18,345 nucleotides of DNA from an uncultured Polaromonas sp. (GCA_946479075.1 CAMLDT010000051.1:1-18345); one strand, 5' to 3'; positions 7,284-16,245 are shown, counted from the stretch's first letter. Program-made: numbers and translations. The notes: a model not told the origin generated them from the letters alone.

Positions 7284-7331
7284 CTGCGTTGCAATAGAAT
7301 CCGCATGTTTTTACTTGTAATTGCAACGCAG
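7284..7331. repeat. 12-bp perfect inverted repeat in the sdh leader/promoter
   Basis: CTGCGTTGCAAT (7284-7295) and its exact reverse complement ATTGCAACGCAG (7320-7331) are separated by 24 bases. The left arm ends on the first base of the candidate -10 box and the right arm lies in the candidate transcribed leader. The centres are about 36 bp apart. It could be a two-site operator that clasps the promoter, or a stem if transcription starts further upstream. Confidence 0.7.
7295..7300 (+). promoter_or_regulatory. Candidate -10 box of the sdh operon
   Basis: TAGAAT matches the -10 consensus at five of six bases and lies five bases before ATG 7305. No good -35 hexamer is seen 16-18 bases upstream, which would fit an activator-dependent or weak promoter. 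The assignment rests on the box and position only. The rest of the 211-base gap 7171-7381 upstream of this box shows no gene or terminator. Confidence 0.4.
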
Positions 7332-7385
7332 TTACCAAGTGGTTACCAGATCGTTACCAGACCTCCCACGAAAGCCAAACAATGA
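7305..7385 (+). CDS. Candidate 26-codon upstream ORF, stop overlapping the sdhC start
   Basis: ATG at 7305 opens a 26-codon frame (MFLLVIATQLP, then SGYQIVTRPPTKAKQ) whose TGA at 7383-7385 overlaps the sdhC ATG at 7382-7384 in the classic ATGA arrangement of translational coupling. The TAGAAT box just before it would place the RNA start at or within a base or two of the ATG, so it may be translated without a leader. sdhC itself has only a poor ribosome-binding site, so re-initiation after this ORF could supply ribosomes. The peptide is mildly hydrophobic at its start and resembles nothing I know; it may matter only as a translated leader. Not shown to be expressed. Confidence 0.4.
   Translation: MFLLVIATQLPSGYQIVTRPPTKAKQ
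7331..7363. repeat. Three GTTACCA direct repeats at an 11-bp period
   Basis: GTTACCA occurs at 7331-7337, 7342-7348 and 7353-7359, each followed by four variable bases, so the units are exactly one helical turn apart. They lie between the inverted repeat (sharing its last base) and the sdhC start at 7382. The spacing suggests same-face protein binding, or repeated motifs in the mRNA leader. Confidence 0.65.
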
Positions 7386-7825
7386 CAGAGCTGGCATCCA
7401 AACAGCGTCCCAAGCGGCCTGAGTTCCGCAACATCAACGCCTTCACGGACCTGACCACCTACCGCATGACGCCGGCGGCCTGGGTGTCCATCCTGCACCG
7501 CGTCAGCGGTGCCATCATGTTTGTGCTGATGCCCTTCATCATCTGGATGTTCGACACCTCGGTCTCTTCCGAAATCTCTTTCGAGAAGTTCAAGGCGGTC
7601 TTCAACGTCGGCATGCTGGGCCTGCCGGGCTTCATCTGGAAGCTGGTCGCCCTGGCGCTGATCTGGGCGTATTTGCACCACTTCATCGCCGGCCTGCGCC
7701 ATCTCTACATGGACGTCACCCACACCCTGAGCAACGAGTTTGGCAAAAGCACCGCCCTCGTCACCCTGGCCCTGAGCATCCTGCTGACGCTGGTGCTGGG
7801 CGCCAAGCTGTTCGGCCTGTATTGA
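7382..7825 (+). CDS. sdhC: Succinate dehydrogenase cytochrome b556 subunit
   Basis: Membrane anchor subunit of complex II (succinate:quinone oxidoreductase), inner membrane. The 147 residues hold three transmembrane helices (about 35-56, 82-104, 122-145). SILHRVSG (36-43) supplies Ser36 and Arg40, equivalent to the E. coli quinone-site Ser27/Arg31, and LHHFIAGLRHLYMD contains H100, equivalent to the axial haem ligand His84. The N-terminal extension before RPEFRN is somewhat longer than in E. coli. No strong Shine-Dalgarno precedes the ATG; the start overlaps the stop of a short upstream ORF. First gene of sdhCDAB-sdhE-gltA, 17 bases before sdhD. Confidence 0.97.
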   Translation: MTELASKQRPKRPEFRNINAFTDLTTYRMTPAAWVSILHRVSGAIMFVLMPFIIWMFDTSVSSEISFEKFKAVFNVGMLGLPGFIWKLVALALIWAYLHHFIAGLRHLYMDVTHTLSNEFGKSTALVTLALSILLTLVLGAKLFGLY

Positions 7826-7842
7826 GAACAAGGAGCAAAGAC

Positions 7843-8208
7843 ATGTCTGTGAATTACGGCTCCAAGCGCCTCGTTGTCGGTGCCCATTACGGCCTGCGCG
7901 ACTGGCTCAGCCAGCGCATCACCGCCGCCCTGATGGCGCTGTTTACCTTCCTGCTGCTGGCGCAGGTCATCTTCAGCAAGGGACCCATCGGCTACGACAA
8001 ATGGGCCGGCATTTTCTCGGCCCAATGGATGAAGGTGCTGACTTTCTCCGTCATCCTCGCCCTGCTTTACCACGTGTGGGTGGGCATGCGCGACATCTGG
8101 ATGGACTACATCAAGCCGGTCTGGCTGCGCCTGTCGCTGGAAGTTTTCACCATCGTCTGGCTGCTGGCCTGTGCCGGCTGGGGCATCCAGGTGCTGTGGC
8201 GCCTGTAA
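7843..8208 (+). CDS. sdhD: Succinate dehydrogenase hydrophobic membrane anchor subunit
   Basis: Second membrane anchor of complex II, 121 residues with three transmembrane helices (about 27-45, 62-84, 95-118). YHVWVGMRDIWMDYIKP (76-92) has the haem-ligand His77 and the Asp88-Tyr89 pair equivalent to the E. coli quinone-site Asp82-Tyr83. The start at 7843 is fixed by AAGGAG seven bases upstream and by the family N-terminus MSVNYGSKRLVVGAHYGLRD; the frame is open from 7822 but without a site. It is 57 bases before sdhA. Confidence 0.97.
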   Translation: MSVNYGSKRLVVGAHYGLRDWLSQRITAALMALFTFLLLAQVIFSKGPIGYDKWAGIFSAQWMKVLTFSVILALLYHVWVGMRDIWMDYIKPVWLRLSLEVFTIVWLLACAGWGIQVLWRL

Positions 8209-8265
8209 CCCCCCGTCTTCAAGCCCATTCCGGCTGCACCCGATCACCGAGACTGCATAACCATC

Positions 8266-10059
8266 ATGACCGCTACTTCCCAGCTCCCCAAACGAAAATT
8301 TGACGTGGTGATCGTCGGCGCCGGCGGCTCCGGCATGCGCGCCTCGCTGCAACTGGCGCGCGCCGGCCTGAACGTCGCCGTGCTCTCCAAGGTGTTTCCG
8401 ACCCGCTCGCACACCGTGGCGGCTCAGGGCGGCATCGGCGCCTCGCTCGGCAATATGTCCGAGGACAACTGGCACTATCACTTCTATGACACCGTCAAGG
8501 GCTCCGACTGGCTCGGCGACCAGGACGCCATCGAGTTCATGTGCCGCGAAGCGCCCAAGGTCGTGTATGACCTGGAGCACATGGGCATGCCGTTTGACCG
8601 CAACCCCGACGGCACGATTTACCAGCGCCCTTTCGGCGGCCACACCGCCAACTACGGTGAAAAGCCGGTGCAACGTGCCTGCGCTGCGGCGGACCGGACC
8701 GGCCACGCCATGCTGCACACGCTGTACCAGCAAAACGTCAAGGAAAAAACCAGCTTCTTCGTCGAATGGATGGCGCTGGACCTGATCCGCGACGAAGCCG
8801 GCGATGTGGTCGGCGTGACCGCCATTGAAATGGAAACCGGCGACGTCCACATTTTTGAAGCCAAGACCACCTTGCTGGCCACCGGCGGCGCCGGCCGCAT
8901 TTTTGCCGCATCCACCAACGCCTTCATCAACACCGGCGATGGCCTGGGCATGGCCGCACGTGCCGGCATCCCGCTGGAAGACATGGAGTTCTGGCAGTTC
9001 CACCCGACCGGCGTGGCCGGCGCCGGCGTCCTGCTGACCGAAGGCTGCCGCGGTGAAGGTGCCATCCTGCGCAACAGCGACGGCGAGCGCTTCATGGAGC
9101 GTTATGCCCCGACGCTGAAAGACCTGGCGCCACGCGACTTTGTCTCGCGCTCCATGGACCAGGAAATCAAGGAAGGCCGCGGCTGCGGCCCGAACAAGGA
9201 CTACATCCTGCTGGACATGACGCATCTGGGCGTGGACGCCATCATGAAGCGCCTGCCCTCGGTGTTCGAGATCGGCCACAACTTCGCCAATGTGGACATC
9301 ACCAAGGAACCGATTCCCGTAGTGCCCACCATCCACTACCAGATGGGCGGCATCCCGACCAACATCCACGGCCAGGTGGTTACGCAGGATGCCAACAACC
9401 AGAGCCAGATCGTCAACGGTCTTTACGCCGTCGGCGAATGCTCCTGCGTCAGCGTGCATGGCGCCAACCGCCTGGGCACCAACTCGCTGCTCGACCTGCT
9501 GGTCTTCGGCAAGGCGGCCGGCAACCACATCGTTGAATTCGCCAAGAAGACCGCCCACAAACCGCTGCCGGCCGACGCCGCCGACAAGACCCTGGCCCGC
9601 ATTGCGCGCCTGGACAACGCCACCGGCGGCGAATACGCGCAGGACGTCGCCAACGACCTGCGCGCTGCGATGCAGCAACACGCCGGCGTGTTCCGCACCC
9701 AGGCCATCCTCGACGAAGGCGTGAGCAAGATCGCCGCCATGCGTGAACGCGTCGCCAACATCGGCCTGAAAGACAAGTCGAAAATTTTCAACACCGCCCG
9801 CATCGAGGCGCTGGAAGTCGAGAACCTGATCGAGGCCGCGCAGGCCACCATCGTCTCGGCCGCCGCCCGCAAGGAAAGCCGCGGCGCGCATTCGGTGGAC
9901 GACTATGGCGACACGCCGGAACACCCGAATGGCCGCAACGACACCGACTGGCACAAACACACGCTGTGGTACAGCGAAGGCAACCGGCTGGCCTACAAGC
10001 CGGTGCAGATGAAGCCGCTGACGGTCGAGTCCGTGCCGCTCAAAACACGCACGTTCTGA
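8266..10059 (+). CDS. sdhA: Succinate dehydrogenase flavoprotein subunit
   Basis: Catalytic subunit that oxidises succinate to fumarate. The 597 residues match the family length. FAD is bound through VVIVGAGGSGMRASLQLARAG's dinucleotide fold near 14-32 (see GAGGSG at 18-23), and H49 in TRSHTVAAQGG is the covalent flavin attachment site. The active-site segments GGHTANYGEKPVQRACAAAD, FHPTGVAGAGVLLTEG, GCRGEGAILRNSDGERFM and VHGANRLGTNSLLDLLVFG are all intact. Flavinylation is assisted by SdhE, encoded two genes downstream. The Shine-Dalgarno is weak, so it may depend on translation of sdhD. Confidence 0.98.
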   Translation: MTATSQLPKRKFDVVIVGAGGSGMRASLQLARAGLNVAVLSKVFPTRSHTVAAQGGIGASLGNMSEDNWHYHFYDTVKGSDWLGDQDAIEFMCREAPKVVYDLEHMGMPFDRNPDGTIYQRPFGGHTANYGEKPVQRACAAADRTGHAMLHTLYQQNVKEKTSFFVEWMALDLIRDEAGDVVGVTAIEMETGDVHIFEAKTTLLATGGAGRIFAASTNAFINTGDGLGMAARAGIPLEDMEFWQFHPTGVAGAGVLLTEGCRGEGAILRNSDGERFMERYAPTLKDLAPRDFVSRSMDQEIKEGRGCGPNKDYILLDMTHLGVDAIMKRLPSVFEIGHNFANVDITKEPIPVVPTIHYQMGGIPTNIHGQVVTQDANNQSQIVNGLYAVGECSCVSVHGANRLGTNSLLDLLVFGKAAGNHIVEFAKKTAHKPLPADAADKTLARIARLDNATGGEYAQDVANDLRAAMQQHAGVFRTQAILDEGVSKIAAMRERVANIGLKDKSKIFNTARIEALEVENLIEAAQATIVSAAARKESRGAHSVDDYGDTPEHPNGRNDTDWHKHTLWYSEGNRLAYKPVQMKPLTVESVPLKTRTF

Positions 10060-10105
10060 AAAACACACGCACGACGGCCTGCGACCCACAAGAAGCGAGA
10101 ACCCC

Positions 10106-10810
10106 ATGACCAAACGCACTTTCCAGATCTACCGCTACGACCCGGACACCGATGCCAAGCCCTACATGCAGACCATCGAGGTCGAGCTGGACGGCCACGA
10201 GCGCATGCTGCTGGACGCGTTGATGAAACTCAAGGCGCAGGACCCGAGCATCAGCTTCCGCCGCTCCTGCCGCGAAGGCGTGTGCGGTTCGGACGCGATG
10301 AACATCAACGGCAAGAACGGCCTGGCGTGCCTGACCAACATGAACACGCTCAAGGGCACCATCGTGCTCAAGCCGCTGCCCGGCCTGCCGGTGGTGCGCG
10401 ACCTGATCGTGGACATGACCGACTTCTTCAAGCAGTACAACTCGATCAAGCCCTACCTGATCAACGACAACGTGCCGCCCGAAAAGGAACGCCTGCAGAG
10501 CCCCGAAGAGCGCGATGAGCTCAACGGCCTGTACGAGTGCATCCTGTGCGCGAGCTGCTCAACCAGCTGCCCCAGCTTCTGGTGGAACCCGGACAAGTTT
10601 GTCGGCCCGGCCGGCCTGCTGCAGGCTTACCGCTTCATCGCCGACTCCAGGGACGAAGCCACCGCCGAGCGCCTGGACAACCTGGAAGACCCTTACCGCC
10701 TGTTCCGCTGCCACACCATCATGAACTGCGTTGACGTCTGCCCCAAGGGCCTGAACCCCAGCAAGGCCATCGGCAAGATCAAGGAAATGATGGTGCTGCG
10801 TACGGTCTGA
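10106..10810 (+). CDS. sdhB: Succinate dehydrogenase iron-sulfur subunit
   Basis: Electron-transfer subunit of complex II, 234 residues. Ligands for three clusters are in place: [2Fe-2S] by C55, C60, D63 and C75 (SCREGVCGSD then NGLAC); [4Fe-4S] by C145, C148, C151 with C212; [3Fe-4S] by C155, C202 and C208 (CILCASCSTSCPS and CHTIMNCVDVCPKG). Aspartate at position 63 in place of a fourth cysteine is normal for this family. It begins 46 bases after sdhA and ends two bases before sdhE. Confidence 0.98.
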   Translation: MTKRTFQIYRYDPDTDAKPYMQTIEVELDGHERMLLDALMKLKAQDPSISFRRSCREGVCGSDAMNINGKNGLACLTNMNTLKGTIVLKPLPGLPVVRDLIVDMTDFFKQYNSIKPYLINDNVPPEKERLQSPEERDELNGLYECILCASCSTSCPSFWWNPDKFVGPAGLLQAYRFIADSRDEATAERLDNLEDPYRLFRCHTIMNCVDVCPKGLNPSKAIGKIKEMMVLRTV

Positions 10811-10812
10811 CC

Positions 10813-11109
10813 ATGCACACCAACGAAGAACTTCTCGGCGAACGCGCCCTCAGCAAGCTCAAGTGGCGCTGCCGCCGCGGCCTGCTTGAGAACGACCTGT
10901 TCGTGGAAAAGTTCTTCGGCAAGTACGAGGCCAGCCTCACCGTCAGGCAGGCCAAAGGTCTCGATGATTTAATGGACCTGTCCGACAACGACCTGCTTGA
11001 TTTGCTGCTAAAACGTAAAGAGCCTGACCAGCTGTCCGCCATCAGTGCATCGACCGCCGAAGCCAGGGAAGTGCTGGCCCTCATGCGCACCCCACCCCGC
11101 GCGCCCTGA
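10813..11109 (+). CDS. sdhE: FAD assembly factor SdhE
   Basis: A 98-residue cytoplasmic protein of the SdhE/YgfY/Sdh5 family that promotes covalent attachment of FAD to SdhA. WRCRRGLLENDLFVEKFF (18-35) contains the diagnostic RGxxE motif (R22-E26), and the rest is a small helical bundle (LDDLMDLSDNDLLDLLL). The start ATG is two bases after the sdhB stop, so it is probably translationally coupled. Its place straight after sdhB fits its function. Confidence 0.95.
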   Translation: MHTNEELLGERALSKLKWRCRRGLLENDLFVEKFFGKYEASLTVRQAKGLDDLMDLSDNDLLDLLLKRKEPDQLSAISASTAEAREVLALMRTPPRAP

Positions 11110-11138
11110 AGCCTTATTGACGTAGAAAGAAAGTAGAA

Positions 11139-12449
<1,311 letters not shown>

Positions 12450-12474
12450 TCCGCCGGTCTGCATGACTGACCGC

Positions 12475-12507
12475 AGCCCGCCCGTGGCAACACTGGCGGG
12501 CTTTTTT
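12475..12507 (+). terminator. Intrinsic terminator of the sdh-gltA operon
   Basis: AGCCCGCC (12475-12482) pairs perfectly with GGCGGGCT (12495-12502) across a 12-base loop, and TTTTTT follows at 12502-12507. It lies 26 bases after the gltA stop and is a canonical rho-independent terminator. Confidence 0.92.
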
Positions 12508-12542
12508 CCGCCCATCCCTGTCCCCCCTTCCGGAGCAGACTG

Positions 12543-12923
12543 TTGAAATTCATCAAGACCACTGACGAGTTGCGCGCCGCCATCAGCCTTGCCGACGCCC
12601 CGCGGCCCTGCAGTTGCGCCATCGGCGCCTGCACCGGCTGGGAAAGCCTGGCCGAATACCGCTGGGAGCCCGCGCAGATGGCCCAGGTTGCCACACTGCG
12701 CGACCCGGCCGTCGAGGAACCGACCCTGGAAGAATGTCACCCGGAAGGCACGCGTTACGACTCGCCTGAGGCCCCCGTGGCGCTGGCGTTTTTCCCTTAC
12801 AACCGCTGCGACGTCTGGCATTGCGGGCGCTGCGACCGGCACTTGCTGCGCTACACCGAATTCGGCGGCTACAACGTCGATCCGCGGGTTCGCGAGCTGG
12901 ACCCGCGCAAGATCGTGGCGTGA
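12543..12923 (+). CDS. Cysteine-rich conserved hypothetical protein, possible zinc protein
   Basis: A 126-residue soluble protein I cannot assign. It has a C-x-C-x4-C cluster (C23, C25, C30), C65, and a C-x3-H-C-x2-C-x2-H run (C89, H93, C94, C97, H100) within NRCDVWHCGRCDRHLLRYTE, a layout that suggests a zinc-ribbon-like site. No signal peptide or membrane segment. It starts with TTG: CGGAG lies about seven bases upstream at the right spacing and the next in-frame ATG (codon 46) would remove the first cysteine cluster. It begins 36 bases after the gltA terminator, so it needs its own promoter or read-through; none is obvious. A short repeat follows directly after the stop. Confidence 0.8.
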   Translation: MKFIKTTDELRAAISLADAPRPCSCAIGACTGWESLAEYRWEPAQMAQVATLRDPAVEEPTLEECHPEGTRYDSPEAPVALAFFPYNRCDVWHCGRCDRHLLRYTEFGGYNVDPRVRELDPRKIVA

Positions 12924-12926
12924 CGG

Positions 12927-12983
12927 TTTGCTATTGAATCCATAGCTGGCAGCGCCCGCTGGATAAGGGCTGGAGGCCTGAAA
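12927..12983 (+). repeat. Short intergenic repeat, copy 1
   Basis: TTTGCTATTGAATCCATAGC begins the unit, followed by TGGCAGCGCCCGCTGGATAAGGGCTGG and AGGCCTGAAA. The second copy at 16190-16245 in the opposite orientation shares ATAGCTG, GCGC and an identical 12-base GATAAGGGCTGG in the same order. From memory this resembles an abundant intergenic repeat of Comamonadaceae. It has a short inner palindrome (GCTAT..ATAGC). Confidence 0.7.
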
Positions 12984-13037
12984 CACCCCTAAACCCGGGC
13001 GAAACCCCGTTGGACGTGACCAGCCCGGCAAGTCACC

Positions 13038-13106
13038 CATCGCATATCGCGATGACGAAAGCCGGACCAAGCAGTCAAAATATCAAATTCATCGTGAACC
13101 GCGATG
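13038..13106. promoter_or_regulatory. Twin 17-bp palindromic operators upstream of the LysR gene
   Basis: CATCGCATATCGCGATG (13038-13054) and CATCGTGAACCGCGATG (13090-13106) share both ends. The first is a perfect CATCGC-N5-GCGATG palindrome and fits the LysR-type T-N11-A form (T13040, A13052). The second is CATCG-N7-CGATG. Their centres are 52 bp apart, very close to five turns of DNA, and the second lies 17 bases before the lysR ATG. This is the expected layout of a recognition plus activation site for a LysR tetramer acting on its own gene. Confidence 0.6.
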
Positions 13107-13122
13107 ACTTTGAGTCCTTTTG

Positions 13123-14061
13123 ATGCCCAGCTCTGAACGTAACTTTGCCCGCCGTATCGACCTGACCTCGCTGCAACTGTTTGTGGCGGTGTGTGAGCTC
13201 GGCAGCATCGGCAAGGCGGCAGAGCGCGAATTCATCGCCGCCTCAGCCGTCAGCAAGCGCCTGTCGGACCTGGAAGCCGCGCTGGACACGCCACTGCTCT
13301 ACCGCCACACGCGCGGCGTGGACCTGACACCGGCCGGGCAAAGCCTGTTGCACCATGCGCGTTCGGTGCTGTTCAGCCTGGAAAAAATGCAGGGTGAACT
13401 CAGCGAATACGCCGCCGGCGTGCGCGGCCATGTGCGGGTGCACGCCAGCATCTCGGCCATCGTGCAGTTTTTGCCGGAAGACCTGGGCGCTTTCACCGGG
13501 GGCCATCCCGAGGTCAAGATCGACCTCGAAGAACACCTGAGCACGGAGGTGGTGCGCGCGGTGCAGGAAGGCGCGGCCGACCTCGGGGTGTGCAACACCG
13601 CCGACGGCATCGGCGGCCTGCAGGCCCTGCCCTACCGGCAGGACCGGCTGGTGCTGATCGTGCCGCGCGGCCACCCGCTGGGCGAGCAGGACGCGGTCGC
13701 CTTTGAAGACACGCTGGACTTCGATCACGTCGGCCTGCATTCGAACAGCTCGATCTACCTGGCGATGCGTGATGCTGCCGCGCTGGCGGGCCGCACCATC
13801 AAGCTGCGCATCCACGTCACGGGCCTGGACGCGATGTGCCGCATGATCCACAACCGGCTGGGCGTGGGCATCATGCCGCAACGCGCGTTCGAGCTGATGC
13901 ATGGCGTCGGCGACCTCGAAGCCGTGGCCCTGACCAACGGCTGGGCCACGCGCCAGATCGAACTGGTGGCGCGCGACTTTTCCAGCCTGCCGGTCACGGC
14001 CCGGCTGCTGGTCGATCACCTCACTGCACATGCAAGCCTCCCCGCAGCAGCGGCAAGTTAA
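13123..14061 (+). CDS. LysR-family transcriptional regulator
   Basis: A 312-residue regulator. The N-terminal winged helix (about 14-75) has LTSLQLFVAVCELGSIGKAA and SAVSKRLSDLEAALDTPLLYR; residues about 95-300 form the periplasmic-binding-like effector domain (GHVRVHASISAIVQFLPEDL, then LVLIVPRGHPL, then MCRMIHNRLGVGIMPQRAF). The effector is not identifiable. Start taken at ATG 13123; a TTG immediately before is in frame. It lies 36 bases upstream of leuC on the same strand, so it may be cotranscribed with leuCDB or act on it, but that target is inference. Two matching palindromes upstream suggest autoregulation. Confidence 0.94.
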   Translation: MPSSERNFARRIDLTSLQLFVAVCELGSIGKAAEREFIAASAVSKRLSDLEAALDTPLLYRHTRGVDLTPAGQSLLHHARSVLFSLEKMQGELSEYAAGVRGHVRVHASISAIVQFLPEDLGAFTGGHPEVKIDLEEHLSTEVVRAVQEGAADLGVCNTADGIGGLQALPYRQDRLVLIVPRGHPLGEQDAVAFEDTLDFDHVGLHSNSSIYLAMRDAAALAGRTIKLRIHVTGLDAMCRMIHNRLGVGIMPQRAFELMHGVGDLEAVALTNGWATRQIELVARDFSSLPVTARLLVDHLTAHASLPAAAAS

Positions 14062-14097
14062 CAAATTAAAATCAGCCAACCACGAAGGAAAAACACC

Positions 14098-15519
14098 ATG
14101 GGACGCACCCTTTACGACAAGATCTGGGACGAACACGTCGTCCACACCGAGGAAGACGGCACCGCCATCCTCTACATCGACCGGCACCTGGTGCACGAGG
14201 TCACCAGCCCGCAAGCGTTTGAAGGCCTGCGCGAGGCCGGCCGCAAGGTCTGGCGCATCAGCTCCATCGTCGCCACCGCCGACCACAACACGCCGACCAC
14301 CGGCTGGGAACTCGGCTACGACGGCATCACCGACCTGGTGAGCAAGGAACAGATCACCACGCTGGACAGCAACATCGCCGAGTTCGGCGCGGCCGCCTAC
14401 TTCCCCTTCCTGTCCAAACGCCAGGGCATCGTGCACGTCATCGGCCCCGAAAGCGGCGCGACCCTGCCCGGCATGACCGTGGTCTGCGGCGACTCCCACA
14501 CCTCGACCCACGGCGCCTTTGGTGCACTCGCCCACGGCATCGGCACCAGCGAGGTTGAACACGTCATGGCCACGCAAACCCTGCTGGCCAAAAAAGCCAA
14601 AAACATGCTGGTCTATGTGGAGGGCAAACTTGCGCCGGGCCTCACCGGCAAGGACATCATGCTGGCCATCATCGGAAAAATCGGCACCGCCGGCGGCACC
14701 GGCTACACCATCGAGTTCGGCGGCCCGGCCATCCGCGCGCTCAGCATGGAAGGCCGCATGACGGTCTGCAACATGGCGATCGAAGCCGGCGCCCGTGCCG
14801 GCCTGGTGGCCGTCGATGAGAAAACCATCGCCTACGTCAAGGGCCGCCCGCTGGCGCCCACCGGCGTCGAATGGGACCAGGCCGTGACCTACTGGAAGAC
14901 GCTGCAGTCTGACCCGGATGCGAAGTTCGACACCGTGGTCAAACTGGATGCCGCGCAGATCCGGCCGCAAGTCACTTGGGGCACCTCGCCCGAAATGGTC
15001 TTGTCCATCGACGAGCGCGTGCCCGACCCGGACAAGGAAAAAGACGCCAACAAACGCGACGCCATCGAGCGTGCACTGACTTACATGGGCCTGCAGCCCG
15101 GCAAGGCCATCAACGACATCCTGGTGGACAAGGTCTTCATCGGCTCCTGCACCAACAGCCGCATCGAGGACATGCGTGAAGCCGCGGCCATGGTGCAGAA
15201 GATCGGCCAGAAGGTCGCTGGCAACGTGAAGCTGGCCATGGTGGTGCCTGGCTCCGGCCTGGTCAAGGAACAGGCCGAGCGCGAAGGCCTGGACAAGATT
15301 TTTGTCGCCGCCGGTTTCGAGTGGCGTGAGCCCGGCTGCTCCATGTGTCTGGCCATGAACGCCGACCGGCTCGAACCGGGCGAGCGCTGCGCCTCGACGT
15401 CCAACCGTAACTTCGAAGGCCGGCAGGGCGCCGGTGGCCGTACGCACCTGGTCAGCCCGGCCATGGCCGCGGCCGCAGCCGTGCACGGCCATTTTGTCGA
15501 TATTCGTAAATTTTCCTGA
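14098..15519 (+). CDS. leuC: 3-isopropylmalate dehydratase large subunit
   Basis: With LeuD isomerises 2-isopropylmalate to 3-isopropylmalate in leucine biosynthesis. The 473 residues match the bacterial family. The [4Fe-4S] ligands are C351 (GSCTNSR), C414 and C417 ([10 protein letters not shown]); other signatures are TADHNTPT (60-67), [13 protein letters not shown] (130-142) and [12 protein letters not shown] near the C-terminus. AAGGA lies eight bases before the ATG. It precedes leuD by 11 bases; the small entericidin-like lipoprotein gene found between leuC and leuD in some Burkholderiales is absent. Confidence 0.98.
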   Translation: MGRTLYDKIWDEHVVHTEEDGTAILYIDRHLVHEVTSPQAFEGLREAGRKVWRISSIVATADHNTPTTGWELGYDGITDLVSKEQITTLDSNIAEFGAAAYFPFLSKRQGIVHVIGPESGATLPGMTVVCGDSHTSTHGAFGALAHGIGTSEVEHVMATQTLLAKKAKNMLVYVEGKLAPGLTGKDIMLAIIGKIGTAGGTGYTIEFGGPAIRALSMEGRMTVCNMAIEAGARAGLVAVDEKTIAYVKGRPLAPTGVEWDQAVTYWKTLQSDPDAKFDTVVKLDAAQIRPQVTWGTSPEMVLSIDERVPDPDKEKDANKRDAIERALTYMGLQPGKAINDILVDKVFIGSCTNSRIEDMREAAAMVQKIGQKVAGNVKLAMVVPGSGLVKEQAEREGLDKIFVAAGFEWREPGCSMCLAMNADRLEPGERCASTSNRNFEGRQGAGGRTHLVSPAMAAAAAVHGHFVDIRKFS

Positions 15520-15530
15520 AGGGCCGCACC

Positions 15531-16181
15531 ATGAAAAAATTCACCGTACACAAAGGCCTGGTCGCGCCCATGGACCGCGAGAACGTCGATACCGACGCCA
15601 TCATCCCCAAGCAGTTCCTCAAATCCATCCGCAAGACCGGCTTTGGCCCCAACCTGTTCGATGAGTGGCGCTACCTGGACGCCGGTTTTCCGGGCCAGGA
15701 CCCGGCCAGCCGCCGGCCCAACCCCGACTTCGTGCTGAACCAGCCGCGCTACCAGGGCGCTTCCATCCTGCTGGCGCGCAAGAACTTCGGCTGCGGCTCC
15801 TCGCGGGAACACGCGCCCTGGGCGCTGGACCAGTACGGCTTTCGCGCCATCATCGCGCCGAGTTATGCCGACATCTTTTTCAACAACAGCTTCAAGAACG
15901 GCCTGCTGCCCATCGTGCTGAGCGAAGCCCAGGTCGGCCAGTTGTTCGACGAGGCGCTGGCCTTCCCGGGTTACCAACTGACCATAGACCTCGAGCGCCA
16001 GGTCATCGTCAAGCCGCAGGGCGAAGAAATTCCTTTCGAGGTGCAGGCCTTCAAGAAATTCTGCCTGCTGGGCGGCTACGACGACATCGGCCTGACCCTG
16101 CGTCAGAGCGACAAGATCAAGGCTTTCGAAGCCGAACGGCTGGCGACCAAACCCTGGCTGGCGAACCGCCTTGCTGCCTGA
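15531..16181 (+). CDS. leuD: 3-isopropylmalate dehydratase small subunit
   Basis: Swivel-domain partner of LeuC, 216 residues. Signatures are [19 protein letters not shown] (15-33), [20 protein letters not shown] (80-99) and [17 protein letters not shown]. Eleven bases separate it from leuC, with AGGG shortly before the ATG, so the two subunits are made from one mRNA. It is followed by an 81-base gap that carries the second copy of the short repeat. Confidence 0.98.
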   Translation: MKKFTVHKGLVAPMDRENVDTDAIIPKQFLKSIRKTGFGPNLFDEWRYLDAGFPGQDPASRRPNPDFVLNQPRYQGASILLARKNFGCGSSREHAPWALDQYGFRAIIAPSYADIFFNNSFKNGLLPIVLSEAQVGQLFDEALAFPGYQLTIDLERQVIVKPQGEEIPFEVQAFKKFCLLGGYDDIGLTLRQSDKIKAFEAERLATKPWLANRLAA

Positions 16182-16189
16182 AATTTAAG

Positions 16190-16245
16190 CCAAATCGGCC
16201 AGCCCTTATCTGGCGTGCGCAAGCAGCTATCAAAATCATAGTAAA
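16190..16245 (-). repeat. Short intergenic repeat, copy 2 (between leuD and leuB)
   Basis: On the minus strand the unit reads CTATGATTTTGATAGCTG, then CTTGCGCACGCCAGATAAGG, then GCTGG. It matches copy 1 at 12927-12983 in order and spacing, including an identical GATAAGGGCTGG. It is inverted relative to copy 1 and sits inside the probable leuCDB transcript. Confidence 0.65.

Noticed and set aside
7705..10119. Very long open frame antisense to sdhC-sdhD-sdhA, about 800 codons
   Set aside because: It mirrors the codon periodicity of well-supported sdh genes in a GC-rich genome, is rich in His/Gly/Val/Ala without domain motifs, and has no start site. A shadow frame.
11117..11122. TTGACG just before gltA as a -35 box
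   Set aside because: No -10 hexamer at 16-18 bases; the position would fall in the gltA coding region. gltA is more simply read from the sdh promoter.
15520..15530. Small entericidin-like lipoprotein gene between leuC and leuD
   Set aside because: Seen in some Burkholderiales, but here only 11 bases separate the two genes.
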